Assembly: GCA_023384415.1 (NCBI GenBank)
Contig: JAHDWJ010000010.1
Span: 123,657-159,246, forward strand
DNA from: Anaerolineae bacterium
GTDB lineage: Bacteria > Chloroflexota > Anaerolineae > Promineifilales > Promineifilaceae
Direction of reading: 5' to 3'
Length of the DNA stretch: 35,590 nucleotides
The first letter of the stretch is position 1. Every line of letters begins with the position of its first letter. The position numbers were made by a program, and so were the translations under genes. The notes beneath the pieces were generated by a model. That model was not told the origin of the DNA. It worked only from the letters and a program-made list of their open reading frames with translations, and did not search any database. This document shows, in pieces, positions 18,005 through 26,685 of the stretch.

Positions 18005-18024
18005 TGATACACCCTGGTGTATCA
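18005..18024. promoter_or_regulatory. Palindrome in the glpF leader
   Basis: TGATACACC and GGTGTATCA flank a 2-bp centre about 47 bp before the glpF start. A perfect 9-bp dyad of this spacing suits an operator. It could be the binding site of the DHA regulator encoded upstream, which is inference. Confidence 0.5.
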
Positions 18025-18130
18025 GAGAAAATGAATGGAGCATTGTTCAAACCAAATAACCTCCTTACAAATACATACCTCGAACCACGAGCCAGTCTGG
18101 CGACCGACAGGTTACATGACAAATGGTTTG

Positions 18131-18160
18131 ATCAGAACAAACGGCCAAAGTTTGTCTGAT
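18131..18160. promoter_or_regulatory. Inverted repeat in the glpF control region
   Basis: ATCAGAACAAAC and GTTTGTCTGAT pair with one bulged base around GGCCAAA. It lies about 175 bp upstream of glpF, a possible upstream activator site. The remainder of 17959-18365 shows no gene; I found no convincing -35/-10 pair for glpF. Confidence 0.4.
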
Positions 18161-18248
18161 TAACCGATTTGAATGTCATTGGGTTGTTAGAGGAGATCCA
18201 GGCAACAGCTTACAAGGGTTGTATCTTACACATTTGCTTACAGCCGTC

Positions 18249-18280
18249 AAAAAAAAAATAATATCGTTTCAATGTGAAAC
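18249..18280 (-). terminator. Weak terminator-like structure after the dhaR-type gene
   Basis: On the minus strand GTTTCA-CAT-TGAAAC is followed a few bases later by a run of about ten T. The stem is short and AT-rich, but the T-run is strong. It would separate the regulator transcript from glpF. Confidence 0.45.
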
Positions 18281-18365
18281 AGTATTTTGATGATTGTGTG
18301 TCATAGTGGAACGTGCGGAGATTGGATACCAGGAAACTACTTGCTCGCCAACTCGCCAACTGCCC

Positions 18366-20339
18366 TCATGCCTTAAACTGCTGGGGAGTGAGGTTGTATT
18401 GGCGCATTTTACGCCAGAGGGTGGAGCGGCCGATGCCTAATTTTTGGGCCATGTTGGTCAGGTTGCCCTGGCAGGCTAACCCGGCTCGCAGGATGGCATC
18501 CCGTTCGGCCTGGGCAACGGAGATGACGGGTTGGGGTTTGCTGTTGCTACTGACGCGGCCGCGTCCGTGCTGCACCACTACGGGTAAATCTACCAGCCGG
18601 ATCACGTTTCCCTGGCTGTGTTGGATAGCCCGCTCCAGCACACTTTCTAACTCGCGGACATTGCCCGGCCAGGGGTAACGGACCAAAAGGGCTAACGCTT
18701 CTGGCTCGAAGGTTGGCGTGGGGCTGCCTTTGGGGACAATCCGGTTTAAGAACCGCTCTGCCAGTAAGGGAATATCGGCCTGCCTCTCTCGCAGGGGAGG
18801 GATTTCAATGGGAAAGACGCCAAAAGCGTAATAGAGACGAGAAAGAAAGCTGCCATCGGCGATTTTCTGCTCCAGATCAACCGATGTGGCGGCACAGATG
18901 CGGACATCTATGGGGATAGGGCGAGTGCTGCCCAGGCGGAGCAGTTGACCCGCGTCTAGCAGTTGCAACATGGCGGCTTGCATTTCCAGGGAGAGGTGCT
19001 CAATTTGATCCAGGAGCAGGGTGCCCCCTTCGGCCAGTTCAAATTTACTCAGGCGGCTGGCGGTGTGCATATCCCCTTCCTGACCCAAAAATTCCCCCAG
19101 CATTAGCTCATGGGAGATGGCCCGGCAGTTGATGACCAGGAAAGGTTGGTTGGCTCTGGGGCTGGCGTTGTGAATGGCGCGGGCCAGTTGGTTTTTGCCG
19201 ACTCCGGATTCACCTTGCAGAAGAATGGGGGCTTTGCCTTTGGCGGCCGCATTTGCCAGCCGTATCGCCGTTTTCATCTCGGTGGATTGGGCCGCCAGGT
19301 CAGCCAGGGTTAGGGTGTCTGTCTGTAACACCTGCCGATGAACCATCTGCCGGATATGTTCAACCGGACGCAGGGTTGCCAGATAACTTACTGGCCCATG
19401 ATCCCCATCGCGAATGGGGCGAAGGCTGACCACACAGGAGCGAGCTTCCCCGTTGACATTAAAAGAAAGCTCGGCCTCATGGAGTTCATGGCCGCTTTGG
19501 ATGGCGTAGGTCAGGCGAGGGGGCAGATCGAGGACGTAATTGAGGGGGTGGCCGACGGCTGTTTGGGGGTGAAGGCGGAGCAGCGCGGCCGCTGGCTCAT
19601 TGACATGGGTGATTTCCCCGTTTTCATCCCAGGCGATGACCCCTTCGGCGATGGCCCCGAGCAGGGTGTTGACTTCACGCAGGCGTAGGGTAGCTTGTTT
19701 GAGGTACCATTCGGTATGCAGTTGGTTGCCAATAGCCCTGGCTGAGGCCATGACCAGGGCCAGGGTATGGGCGGTGACTTGCCCGACCAGGGTGACGATG
19801 CCGATGAGACCGATGATGCGGCCGCGAACGTCATGGATGGGTGCGGCCGCGGTGGCCAGAGGGTGATAGAGTTGAAAATAATGCTCAGCCCCCACCACCA
19901 GCACCGGGGCGGCCTCAAATAGAGCCATGCCGAACGCATTAGTGCCCATCTGCCCTTCAGCCCAATAGCTCCCCAACTCCAGCCCCAACTGTTGTAACCG
20001 GTTCAGCCCCATTTCATCGCCCGCTAAAACCAGGGTGCAGCCGGTGCCATCGGTCAGGACGATCACCTCATCAGTCCCTTCACTAAACTGGTATAAATCT
20101 TCCACAAACGGGGTTGCGGTGGTAATAAGATCGGCCTGAGTACGGCGCACCGAGCTAAAAGAAGGCTCTTTTAAGGTGGTCAGACGGGGGGTGGCCTGGG
20201 GATCAAAACGGGGCACACAGCGGCGCCACGATTGCACCACCGCTGGGTCGCTGTGGGCGTAGGGAATACCCGTTTGCATAAACTGCTCCCAGGCGGTAGG
20301 GAGTAAAGGGACGGAAGTAGGAAACTGGATGGGCTGCAT
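18366..20339 (-). CDS. dhaR: DhaR-type regulator (GAF-PAS-AAA+-Fis HTH) with degenerate AAA+ motifs
   Basis: A protein of about 657 residues built like an enhancer-binding protein: a GAF-like sensor region, a PAS domain (NTLLGAIAEGVIAWDENGEI), an AAA+ domain and a C-terminal Fis-type helix-turn-helix (NLTNMAQKLGIGRSTLWRKM). Walker A is present (GESGVGKNQLAR). The sigma54-contacting GAFTGA loop is missing; the region reads GDMHTAS. The Walker B acidic pair is DQ (GGTLLLDQIEHL) instead of DE. E. coli DhaR, which works at a sigma70 promoter and binds DhaK and DhaL, shows the same kind of loss. Its place before glpF-dhaKL supports DHA-responsive control. ATG 20339 is preferred over a GTG at 20402 that lies in a repeat. 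Confidence 0.85.
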   Translation of the reverse strand: MQPIQFPTSVPLLPTAWEQFMQTGIPYAHSDPAVVQSWRRCVPRFDPQATPRLTTLKEPSFSSVRRTQADLITTATPFVEDLYQFSEGTDEVIVLTDGTGCTLVLAGDEMGLNRLQQLGLELGSYWAEGQMGTNAFGMALFEAAPVLVVGAEHYFQLYHPLATAAAPIHDVRGRIIGLIGIVTLVGQVTAHTLALVMASARAIGNQLHTEWYLKQATLRLREVNTLLGAIAEGVIAWDENGEITHVNEPAAALLRLHPQTAVGHPLNYVLDLPPRLTYAIQSGHELHEAELSFNVNGEARSCVVSLRPIRDGDHGPVSYLATLRPVEHIRQMVHRQVLQTDTLTLADLAAQSTEMKTAIRLANAAAKGKAPILLQGESGVGKNQLARAIHNASPRANQPFLVINCRAISHELMLGEFLGQEGDMHTASRLSKFELAEGGTLLLDQIEHLSLEMQAAMLQLLDAGQLLRLGSTRPIPIDVRICAATSVDLEQKIADGSFLSRLYYAFGVFPIEIPPLRERQADIPLLAERFLNRIVPKGSPTPTFEPEALALLVRYPWPGNVRELESVLERAIQHSQGNVIRLVDLPVVVQHGRGRVSSNSKPQPVISVAQAERDAILRAGLACQGNLTNMAQKLGIGRSTLWRKMRQYNLTPQQFKA

Positions 20340-20398
20340 AATGGCTATTGTTACTTTGTCTGTTCTCTTGCCCCGGTTATAATCAACTCGGTAACTAT

Positions 20399-20452
20399 CC
20401 ACAGATTTTCACAAATGGCTTAAAAATCTCTGTTCATCTGTGCCATCTGTGG
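20399..20452. repeat. CCACAGAT repeat, copy without an inserted element
   Basis: On the minus strand this reads CCACAGATGGCACAGATGAACAGAGATTTTTAAGC..., ending in a CTGTGG complement. The same order of words flanks the inserted elements at 28654-28829 and 33955-34095, so this looks like an unoccupied copy. It lies in the gap between the regulator and secD. Confidence 0.7.
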
Positions 20453-20519
20453 ATCAATCATTGAGTTTTGGATCTACTAAGTCTCCAATCTCTACTATCT
20501 TACCTTGAAGGAAGCTGTT

Positions 20520-21866
20520 TTGGTAAAAAATAACGATTATTTCTGGCTGTTTATGATCATCACCCTGGCTGTGTTGGCCGTTCGGATCATTGTAAATGAA
20601 AATTACCCACTGCGGCTGGGGTTGGATTTACAGGGGGGGCTGCAAGTTCTGTTAGAAGCGGATGTTCCTCCCGAAGAGCCGATTACGGCGGAGCAGATGC
20701 AAACGGTGCGCCGCATCATTGATGATCGAGTCAATGGATTTGGCGTCGCTGAATCTAATGTGCAGGTGGAAGGGGATCGTCGCCTGGTCGTGGAACTGCC
20801 TGGTATTGATGATGAACGACAGGCCCTGGAACTGATTCAGGGGACGGCTCTGCTAGAGTTTGTGGATACAGGTAACTTTTCCCTGCCTCCAGAGGAGTGT
20901 GTGCGTACCAGCCTGAATGAGGGGAAACCGTCGCCGTGTGAATTAGAAGGTGGCCGTACCATCACCGATACCTTAACCTTCCCTGCTCCTCAGTACAACA
21001 CGGTGATTACTGGAGATGGGATCGCCAACGCCGTGGTAGAGATTCCGAACCCTGGCCGTTATATTGTAGCCTTTGATCTCAACCCCGCGGCCGCGCAGCT
21101 ATTTGAAGCCCACACCCGTGCCAATGTAGGCCGTTTTCTCACTATTGTTTTAGACAAACGAGTCATCTCCAGTCCGGAAATCCAGGCCGTCATCAGCAAC
21201 CAAGGCTCTATTAGCGGCAACTTTACCCTGGAAGAAGCGCAAACCCTGGCCCTGCAGCTGCGGTATGGCAGCCTGCCTATTCCCCTCAAAATCGTAGCTA
21301 ATCGGCAGGTAGGGGCCACATTAGGCACCATTTCGGCCGCTTCCAGCATTCGCGCTGGCACCATTGGTCTGGTCGTTGTGCTGCTGTTTATGGCAATTTA
21401 TTATCGTTTGCCCGGCTTCCTGGCCGATATAGCGCTGCTCTTTTATGTTCTCCTCAACTTTGCTATCTTTAAATATATGCCCGTTACCCTGACCTTACCG
21501 GCGATTGCTGGTTTTCTCCTCTCAACGGGCATGGCTGTAGACGCTAATATTCTAGTCTTTGAGCGGATCAAAGAGGAGCTGCGGCGTGGCTTTACCTTGC
21601 CCGAAGCCATCGTGGCCGGCTTTGATCGGGCCTGGTCATCCATTCGGGATTCTAACGTCGCTACCTTAATCATCTGCCTCATCCTGTTTGGCTTTGGCCG
21701 TAACTTTGGGGCTAGTATGGTGCAAGGGTTTGCCATCACCCTGGCCATTGGCGTTTTTATCAGCATGTTCACCGCCGTTATCGTCACCCGCACCCTGGTA
21801 CGTTTCATCATGGGCAGTGGTGCCCCCTGGCTAGAAAAGCACCGGCGCGGTTTGATCGGGCTGTAA
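20520..21866 (+). CDS. secD: Protein translocase subunit SecD
   Basis: An RND-type membrane protein of about 448 residues that, with SecF, uses the proton gradient to help pull exported proteins from SecYEG. A first membrane helix (FWLFMIITLAVLAVRIIV) is followed by the DLQGGLQV motif, a periplasmic P1 region and five C-terminal helices, with GMAVDANILVFERIKEELR as the hallmark. I chose TTG 20520, seven bases after AAGGA; a TTG at 20505 is an alternative that overlaps this site. secF follows after 56 bp that contain a decayed repeat. The protein is on the short side because the P1 region is compact. Confidence 0.93.
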   Translation: MVKNNDYFWLFMIITLAVLAVRIIVNENYPLRLGLDLQGGLQVLLEADVPPEEPITAEQMQTVRRIIDDRVNGFGVAESNVQVEGDRRLVVELPGIDDERQALELIQGTALLEFVDTGNFSLPPEECVRTSLNEGKPSPCELEGGRTITDTLTFPAPQYNTVITGDGIANAVVEIPNPGRYIVAFDLNPAAAQLFEAHTRANVGRFLTIVLDKRVISSPEIQAVISNQGSISGNFTLEEAQTLALQLRYGSLPIPLKIVANRQVGATLGTISAASSIRAGTIGLVVVLLFMAIYYRLPGFLADIALLFYVLLNFAIFKYMPVTLTLPAIAGFLLSTGMAVDANILVFERIKEELRRGFTLPEAIVAGFDRAWSSIRDSNVATLIICLILFGFGRNFGASMVQGFAITLAIGVFISMFTAVIVTRTLVRFIMGSGAPWLEKHRRGLIGL

Positions 21867-21922
21867 TGGCTGTTGGCCGTTAGCGGCTGGTAATTTACGT
21901 ATCACATATCACTCATCACGCT

Positions 21923-22846
21923 ATGTTCCAATATATTCAACGACGTTCGCTTTATTTTGCTTTTTCAGCCATTTTAATTGGGCTGGGGATTGCGGCCATG
22001 GTCGCATCCCTCATTACCAGTGGCGCCCCATTCCGTCTGGGAGTGGATTTCCTCAGCGGCACCCGGTTTGAATACCAGTTTGTTGAACCCGCCAACGAGC
22101 TGGCGATTCGCCAGGTTTTTGTGCAGGCCGGGTTTGAGAACCCAACGGTGACATCACTTCAGGGGGAAGGGTTGGAAAATGCCTGGCAAATCCGTACCTC
22201 ATTTGCTCTCCCGGAGCAGGTGCAGCAAGTTCAGGCGGCCCTGATAGCCACGGTGGGGCCAGTGAAAGCCGATGCTACCCGTGTGGATAGTGTTAGCCCA
22301 TCGGTGGGGGCGGAAGTGACCCGCTCGGCTGTTATTGCCGTACTGGTTTCGGCGGGCATTATTTTGTTCTATATTATGTTTTCTTTCCGCCAGGTGCCAA
22401 ACCCATTCCGTTATGGGGTGTGTGCCGTGGCCGCGATGGCCCATGATTTGTTGGTTATCCTGGGGTTTGCCGCCATTACCGGGATGCTCCTGGGGTGGGA
22501 AGTAGATGCCCTGTTCCTGACGGCGATTTTGACGGTGGCCGGGTTTTCCCTGCAAGATACGATTGTAGTGTTTGATCGGATTCGGGAGAATATTGCCAGG
22601 CGGCCGACGGAGAATTATGAATTGACGGTGAACCGGTCAGTGTTGGAGACGATCCATCGGTCGCTGGCGACGCAGTTGTGTGCCATGTTTATCATGGTGG
22701 CGATTTTGCTGTTTGGTGGGGCTTCAATTAAGCCGTTTATTGCCGTACTTTTTGTGGGGCTGCTCAGTGGGACGTACAGCTCAATTTTTACCGCGGTGCC
22801 GCTGCTGGTGGAGTGGGAGAAGCGGGCTATGGCCCAGGCGGGGTGA
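21923..22846 (+). CDS. secF: Protein translocase subunit SecF
   Basis: A 307-residue partner of SecD. Membrane helix 1 (YFAFSAILIGLGIAAMVASL) is followed by the GVDFLSGTRFEYQF segment matching the D-GGT motif of SecF. The C-terminal helices contain FSLQDTIVVFDRIRENIARR and the NRSVLETIHRSLATQ segment. The arrangement and size are normal. No strong Shine-Dalgarno site precedes the ATG. The next gene begins three bases after the stop. Confidence 0.95.
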   Translation: MFQYIQRRSLYFAFSAILIGLGIAAMVASLITSGAPFRLGVDFLSGTRFEYQFVEPANELAIRQVFVQAGFENPTVTSLQGEGLENAWQIRTSFALPEQVQQVQAALIATVGPVKADATRVDSVSPSVGAEVTRSAVIAVLVSAGIILFYIMFSFRQVPNPFRYGVCAVAAMAHDLLVILGFAAITGMLLGWEVDALFLTAILTVAGFSLQDTIVVFDRIRENIARRPTENYELTVNRSVLETIHRSLATQLCAMFIMVAILLFGGASIKPFIAVLFVGLLSGTYSSIFTAVPLLVEWEKRAMAQAG

Positions 22847-22849
22847 GAG

Positions 22850-24394
22850 ATGTATACAAGGCAAGGAGAACCGGGAACAAGTAGGAATGGGGGAGAATTC
22901 GCACCTTATAAGCCAGCTTCTTGTCTAGCAAGCAGGAGAATCTCGCGCCGAGACGCAGAGGTGCAGAGGTTTTTCTCCCAGCCTTTGCGCCTTTGCGCGA
23001 GATTTGCTTTTGGCTTGCCCAGGTCAGGCAAAGTTGCTCTTTCCCACCCATGTTTTTGCCTATCCGTGTTTCTTGTTTTTTTGCTGCTGCTGGTGGGTTG
23101 TGGGGCGCGGCCGCAGCCCACCACAGCCCCCTCTATTGCCACCAGTTCCCTGGCCGAAACTACCCCCTTGCCCCGGCCCACCCTGCCGGAAATCCCTACC
23201 CTGCTGCCTACTTTTACCCCCCTGACCCAGGCAACAGCGACGGTGACGCGGCCGCCGCAGCCTACCCCTATCCCCTCAGCCACTGTCAACCTGACCGCCG
23301 TCGCCATCATCCTGGAGTACAACATTCCCGCCCTGGGGTTGACCCGCACCCTTACGGCCACCTTTGCCAGCCAGCTAACCTTACATGATGCCGCTACTGG
23401 CAAGACCGTCAACCAGAACCAGCAGGCCCGGGTGCTGCTTGAATTACAGACCGCTTTAGATGGGCTGGTGTTAGAGCCACTGCCGGAAGGGTGTGATCTC
23501 TGCCCTCGTTTACGCTATACCCTTCCTCTGTCTGAACAAGGGGGAGATGGCTGGCTGACCGATCCGGTGTTGTTAGCCAGCCTGGAAAACTATTTTGCCG
23601 TTCATCTGGGACCCCACTGGCCGCCGGACACCGTTTTAGCTTTACGCCGCAGTGCGTCAGTTTACCGTTCGGCCCATACGGTCGCCATCACCTCTGAGGG
23701 GCAGATGTGGCGCTGGACAGCTATTGACAACCAGATTGCGACCCCCATTCCTTCACCCCTTGACTCTGAGACTGTGCTGGCAGCGTTGGAGATAGAGCTG
23801 CTGGCGAACCGGTATGAGCAGGAGTGTATCGGCATGGCCCGGGAGACGTTGTATCTGGTGACGGCCGATGGGGCCAAAACGATAGCTGTGCGCTGCCCAG
23901 AGCTAACTCTACCTGCATCGCTGGCCCCGTTGTATACAGCGTTGGCCAATCCGCTTACCGGGTTTAATCTGGGTGAAGGGGAAGAGGATCGTGCCCCGCT
24001 GTTTCCCTATACGACCGCTCTTTATTACCAGCGGGCGGATGGCTACCGGCTGGTGTTGGATGCCAGCGGGGAGTTGATTATTGCCGTCGAAGGGGAAATT
24101 GAGGCGACGGGAACGATCACTGCCAGCCTGGTGATCAGTCTGACGACGATGGCTTTTGAGAGTGGGGAGATGGCACCGGGGACACCGGCTTTGGTAGGCA
24201 CGTTAACCGCTACGAGCCAGGATGAGGTGCCGGCTTATTTTTTGATGGTGCGGGGGCCAGAAGGAACAATGGAAGCGGTCTGGGATGAGGCTGCGGCCGC
24301 GTCCCTGTCAGAACTCGTCGCTTTGTTAGACCAACTGATTGATGAACGGGTGGGGCTGCTCCCCGAACCGCCGGATGAAGAAGCAGAAGAGTGA
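22850..24394 (+). CDS. Predicted lipoprotein of unknown function
   Basis: The frame runs for 514 codons. The first 55 or so overlap a decayed repeat (22927-23010) and read as implausible sequence. The protein probably starts later, for example at TTG 23015, giving MPRSGKVAL..., then a hydrophobic stretch (VFLVFLLLLVGCG) ending in a lipobox with Cys. After the Cys comes a Pro/Thr-rich linker (about 60 residues), typical of Chloroflexota surface lipoproteins, and then a globular part of about 380 residues with no motif I recognise. It should be exported and lipid-anchored. The stop overlaps the GTG of trpA (GTGA), so the two are probably co-translated. No function can be proposed. Confidence 0.7.
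   Translation: MYTRQGEPGTSRNGGEFAPYKPASCLASRRISRRDAEVQRFFSQPLRLCARFAFGLPRSGKVALSHPCFCLSVFLVFLLLLVGCGARPQPTTAPSIATSSLAETTPLPRPTLPEIPTLLPTFTPLTQATATVTRPPQPTPIPSATVNLTAVAIILEYNIPALGLTRTLTATFASQLTLHDAATGKTVNQNQQARVLLELQTALDGLVLEPLPEGCDLCPRLRYTLPLSEQGGDGWLTDPVLLASLENYFAVHLGPHWPPDTVLALRRSASVYRSAHTVAITSEGQMWRWTAIDNQIATPIPSPLDSETVLAALEIELLANRYEQECIGMARETLYLVTADGAKTIAVRCPELTLPASLAPLYTALANPLTGFNLGEGEEDRAPLFPYTTALYYQRADGYRLVLDASGELIIAVEGEIEATGTITASLVISLTTMAFESGEMAPGTPALVGTLTATSQDEVPAYFLMVRGPEGTMEAVWDEAAAASLSELVALLDQLIDERVGLLPEPPDEEAEE
22927..23010. repeat. Inverted repeat with GAGACGCAGAGG / CCTTTGCGC words
   Basis: Left arm GCAGGAGAATCTCGCGC and right arm GCGCGAGATTTGC are complementary with few mismatches. 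The interior words (GAGACGCAGAGG, CTTTGCGCCTTTGCGCG) resemble the core of the elements at 28671-28771 and 33963-34064. It lies in the 5' part of the lipoprotein frame. Confidence 0.6.
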
Positions 24395-25218
24395 CGACGA
24401 TGAGCCATAACGACCATTTAACGGGTATTGAACGGATCGCGGCCGCGTTCCAGCAGGCACACACCACCCAAACCGCCGCCCTTATGCCTTATTACACCCT
24501 GGGCTACCCAGACCGGGAGCGCTCCCTGGAGGTTATTCAAGCCATCGCGCCGTATGCTGATCTGTTGGAGTTAGGCGTTCCTTTCAGCGACCCTATTGCC
24601 GATGGGCCGACGATTCAGCGCACTACCCAAAAATCTCTGGAAGCGGGCACGACGCTGGCTGGCTGCCTGGAGATGATGCGGGAGCTGCGTCAGCAGGATG
24701 TGACCATACCGGTGTTGTTGATGGGGTATGTGAACCCGATGATGGCCTATGGGGAAGAGCGGCTGGTGCGGGATGCGGCCGCGGCCGGGGTAGATGGGTT
24801 TATTGTGCCTGATTTGCCCCTCGAAGAAGCGTCATTTCTGGGGCAGTTGTGTATTGAGGCCGGGTTGGCCCTCATCTCCTTCCTGGCCCCTACCACCGAT
24901 CCCCAGCGGATGGAGAAAATTCTGGGGCAGGCCAAAGGGTTTGTCTATATGGTCAGTGTGACCGGCATCACTGGGGCACGCCGCCAGCTTGCTAACAACT
25001 TACCCGCCTTCGTGAGCCAGATCAAGGCAAAATCACCGGTGCCGGTAGCCGTAGGGTTTGGCATTAGCACTCCAGAACAAGCGGCCGCCGTAGGGCAGTT
25101 TGCTGATGGGGTGATTGTGGGCAGTGCCCTGATTAACGCGGTGGATGAGGGGGGTGAGGCAGGAGCGGCCGCGGCCGCACGGTTTGTCCAGGTAATGAAG
25201 GAAGCGATACGCTTATGA
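24391..25218 (+). CDS. trpA: Tryptophan synthase alpha chain
   Basis: A 275-residue TIM-barrel enzyme that cleaves indole-3-glycerol phosphate to indole and glyceraldehyde 3-phosphate. The catalytic Glu is in LLELGVPFSDPIADGPTIQ (near residue 52) and the catalytic Asp in VDGFIVPDLPLEE. The phosphate-binding loops VSVTGITGAR and VGFGISTPEQ are present. The first codon may be GTG 24391, overlapping the previous stop, or ATG 24400 (MSHND). trpB is not beside it; the partner and the other trp genes must lie elsewhere. No T-box is visible here, so it is apparently not under the same leader as trpE. Confidence 0.95.
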   Translation: MTTMSHNDHLTGIERIAAAFQQAHTTQTAALMPYYTLGYPDRERSLEVIQAIAPYADLLELGVPFSDPIADGPTIQRTTQKSLEAGTTLAGCLEMMRELRQQDVTIPVLLMGYVNPMMAYGEERLVRDAAAAGVDGFIVPDLPLEEASFLGQLCIEAGLALISFLAPTTDPQRMEKILGQAKGFVYMVSVTGITGARRQLANNLPAFVSQIKAKSPVPVAVGFGISTPEQAAAVGQFADGVIVGSALINAVDEGGEAGAAAAARFVQVMKEAIRL

Positions 25219-25729
25219 TGTCTATATTCGATGCAGACACCAACTCAATCGAATTAGTTCCCCCCTGTGGCGTCCTGCTTTAATCCAATCCGTTTATATC
25301 ACGATTGGTGTGGCCATTGGTCAATTCCCGTTCCATCTTTATGCTTTCCCCTTTGAATATTCGACCTGGCTTCTCTTTATTTTTTCGATAATTGTATTAA
25401 CGGCTGCTACTTTTGTTGCTGTTTTGGGTGTTTGTTTGCTCGGATTCCTTGTTTATAACCCTTTTGCAATACAGCTCACGCCATATTCACTGACTGGCCC
25501 TTCTGGGAAATGGCGAGGTAAAGTTACTATCTAATTTGATTTCGTTGATATTCGGGCAACTTATTCTCATTGTGATTACGTCTCTTTCTGGCAGATGTAT
25601 GCAATACGATCATTTAGCGGTGAAAAGGTGATGTTGCATCGCTCTTTTAGCCAGACACGGGTTGACGAATTAATAGCTTTCATCGAAATGAGGCAGCAGG
25701 AACTAGGTGTGGTCAGATTGGTTGGTTAG
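25215..25729 (+). pseudogene. Broken small membrane-protein gene (frameshift plus in-frame stop)
   Basis: From ATG 25215/25218, overlapping the trpA stop, the frame gives MSIFDADTNSIELVPP and then shifts at a run of six C (25260-25265). In the next frame the sequence continues through LWRPALIQSVYITIG, two hydrophobic helices (about 25360-25460) and GPSGKWRGKVTI up to TAA 25532-25534. The same frame then goes on for 64 sensible codons (FDFVDIRATYSH... FSQTRVDELIAFIE) to TAG 25727. One added base and one altered stop would restore a protein of about 170 residues. The composition is AT-rich and unlike the flanks. A shorter 74-residue product from GTG 25310 is possible. I recognise no family. Confidence 0.6.
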
Positions 25730-25760
25730 GCGTAGTAGCAAAAGGTACAATAATCTGGTT

Positions 25761-26627
25761 ATGAAAATCGCAATCTTAGCTGATATACATGGTAATTACC
25801 CGGCCTTACAAACGGTCACGGAGCATATCGAGAAATGGCACCCCGATTGGGTCATTGTTAATGGGGATACAGTCAACCGGGGACCGCGGCCGCGGGAAGC
25901 CCTCCAATTTGTGCAAGAAAAAGAAACCAACCAGGGGTGGGTCATCCTCAAGGGCAACCACGAAGAGTATGTTATCAGTCGGGTCGAGGTTACAGAGCCG
26001 GAAGGACACCCTAAATATGAGGCATTCCGTATGGCCATGTGGACCTACCACCAGTTAAATGGCAACGTAGCTCAATTAGCCCGAATGCCCGATCAACATG
26101 AAATCATCGCCCCGGATGGCTCACGACTGCGAGCGGTTCATGCCTCAATGCGGAGTAACCGGGATGGTATTTACACCTTTACCACCGATGAAGAGTTAGC
26201 CGAAAAGATCGCCCCCTCACCGGCTGTTTTTGTCACCTCCCATACCCATCGCCCCCTGATCCGGCAGTTGAATGGCACGACAGTCGTCAATACCGGAGCT
26301 GTGGGGCTGCCTTTTGATGGGGATTGGCGGGCGGCGTATGCCCAAATTACCTGGCACAAAGGAGAGTGGCAGGTAGAAATTGTCCGGCTGCCTTATGACC
26401 GGGAGCAGGCAGACCGGGATTTTGTGCAGACAGGTTATCTGGAAGGGGGAGGCCCGCTCATTGAACTGGTGCGTTATGAGCTGGCAACTGCCCGCTCCCA
26501 ACTCCACCGCTGGGCCGAAAAGTATGATAAACCAGTGCAGAGCGGCCAGATGGACATGGCCGAATCGGTGCGGCTGGTTTGGGCCGAAATTGGGCAGGAA
26601 GGAGCTGGAACCCAGGCGTATTGGTAA
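25761..26627 (+). CDS. Calcineurin-like metallophosphoesterase
   Basis: About 288 residues. The metal ligands follow the family order: ADIHGNYPAL (Asp-x-His), NGDTVNRGP (Gly-Asp), GNHEEY (Gly-Asn-His) and VTSHTHRP (the late histidines). Such proteins hydrolyse phosphodiesters or phosphomonoesters; the YfcE/MJ0936 branch is the nearest by layout. A C-terminal stretch of about 90 residues goes beyond the catalytic core. I chose ATG 25761 since the fold starts there (MKIAILADIHG). The open frame back to 25707 overlaps the end of the broken gene. The substrate is unknown. Confidence 0.85.
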   Translation: MKIAILADIHGNYPALQTVTEHIEKWHPDWVIVNGDTVNRGPRPREALQFVQEKETNQGWVILKGNHEEYVISRVEVTEPEGHPKYEAFRMAMWTYHQLNGNVAQLARMPDQHEIIAPDGSRLRAVHASMRSNRDGIYTFTTDEELAEKIAPSPAVFVTSHTHRPLIRQLNGTTVVNTGAVGLPFDGDWRAAYAQITWHKGEWQVEIVRLPYDREQADRDFVQTGYLEGGGPLIELVRYELATARSQLHRWAEKYDKPVQSGQMDMAESVRLVWAEIGQEGAGTQAYW

Positions 26628-26685
26628 GAACGCTGGGGAATTTGTCACAAATGGTCTGAAAAAGCTGTACCTTGAAACAATTTTT

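Noticed and set aside
17973..18051. A 26-codon upstream frame (TTG start after AAGGAGG, stop at the glpF ribosome site).
   Set aside because: The start is TTG with a distant Shine-Dalgarno site and the peptide has no recognisable bias; kept only as a remote leader-peptide possibility.
18039..18055. A sigma54-like -24/-12 box (GG-N10-GC) upstream of glpF on the minus strand.
   Set aside because: Only the invariant GG/GC and a few flanking bases match, and the neighbouring regulator lacks the GAFTGA loop needed for sigma54 contact.
22906..23412. A 168-codon open frame on the minus strand opposite the lipoprotein gene.
   Set aside because: It mirrors the coding strand and repeat DNA, has no motif and no ribosome site.
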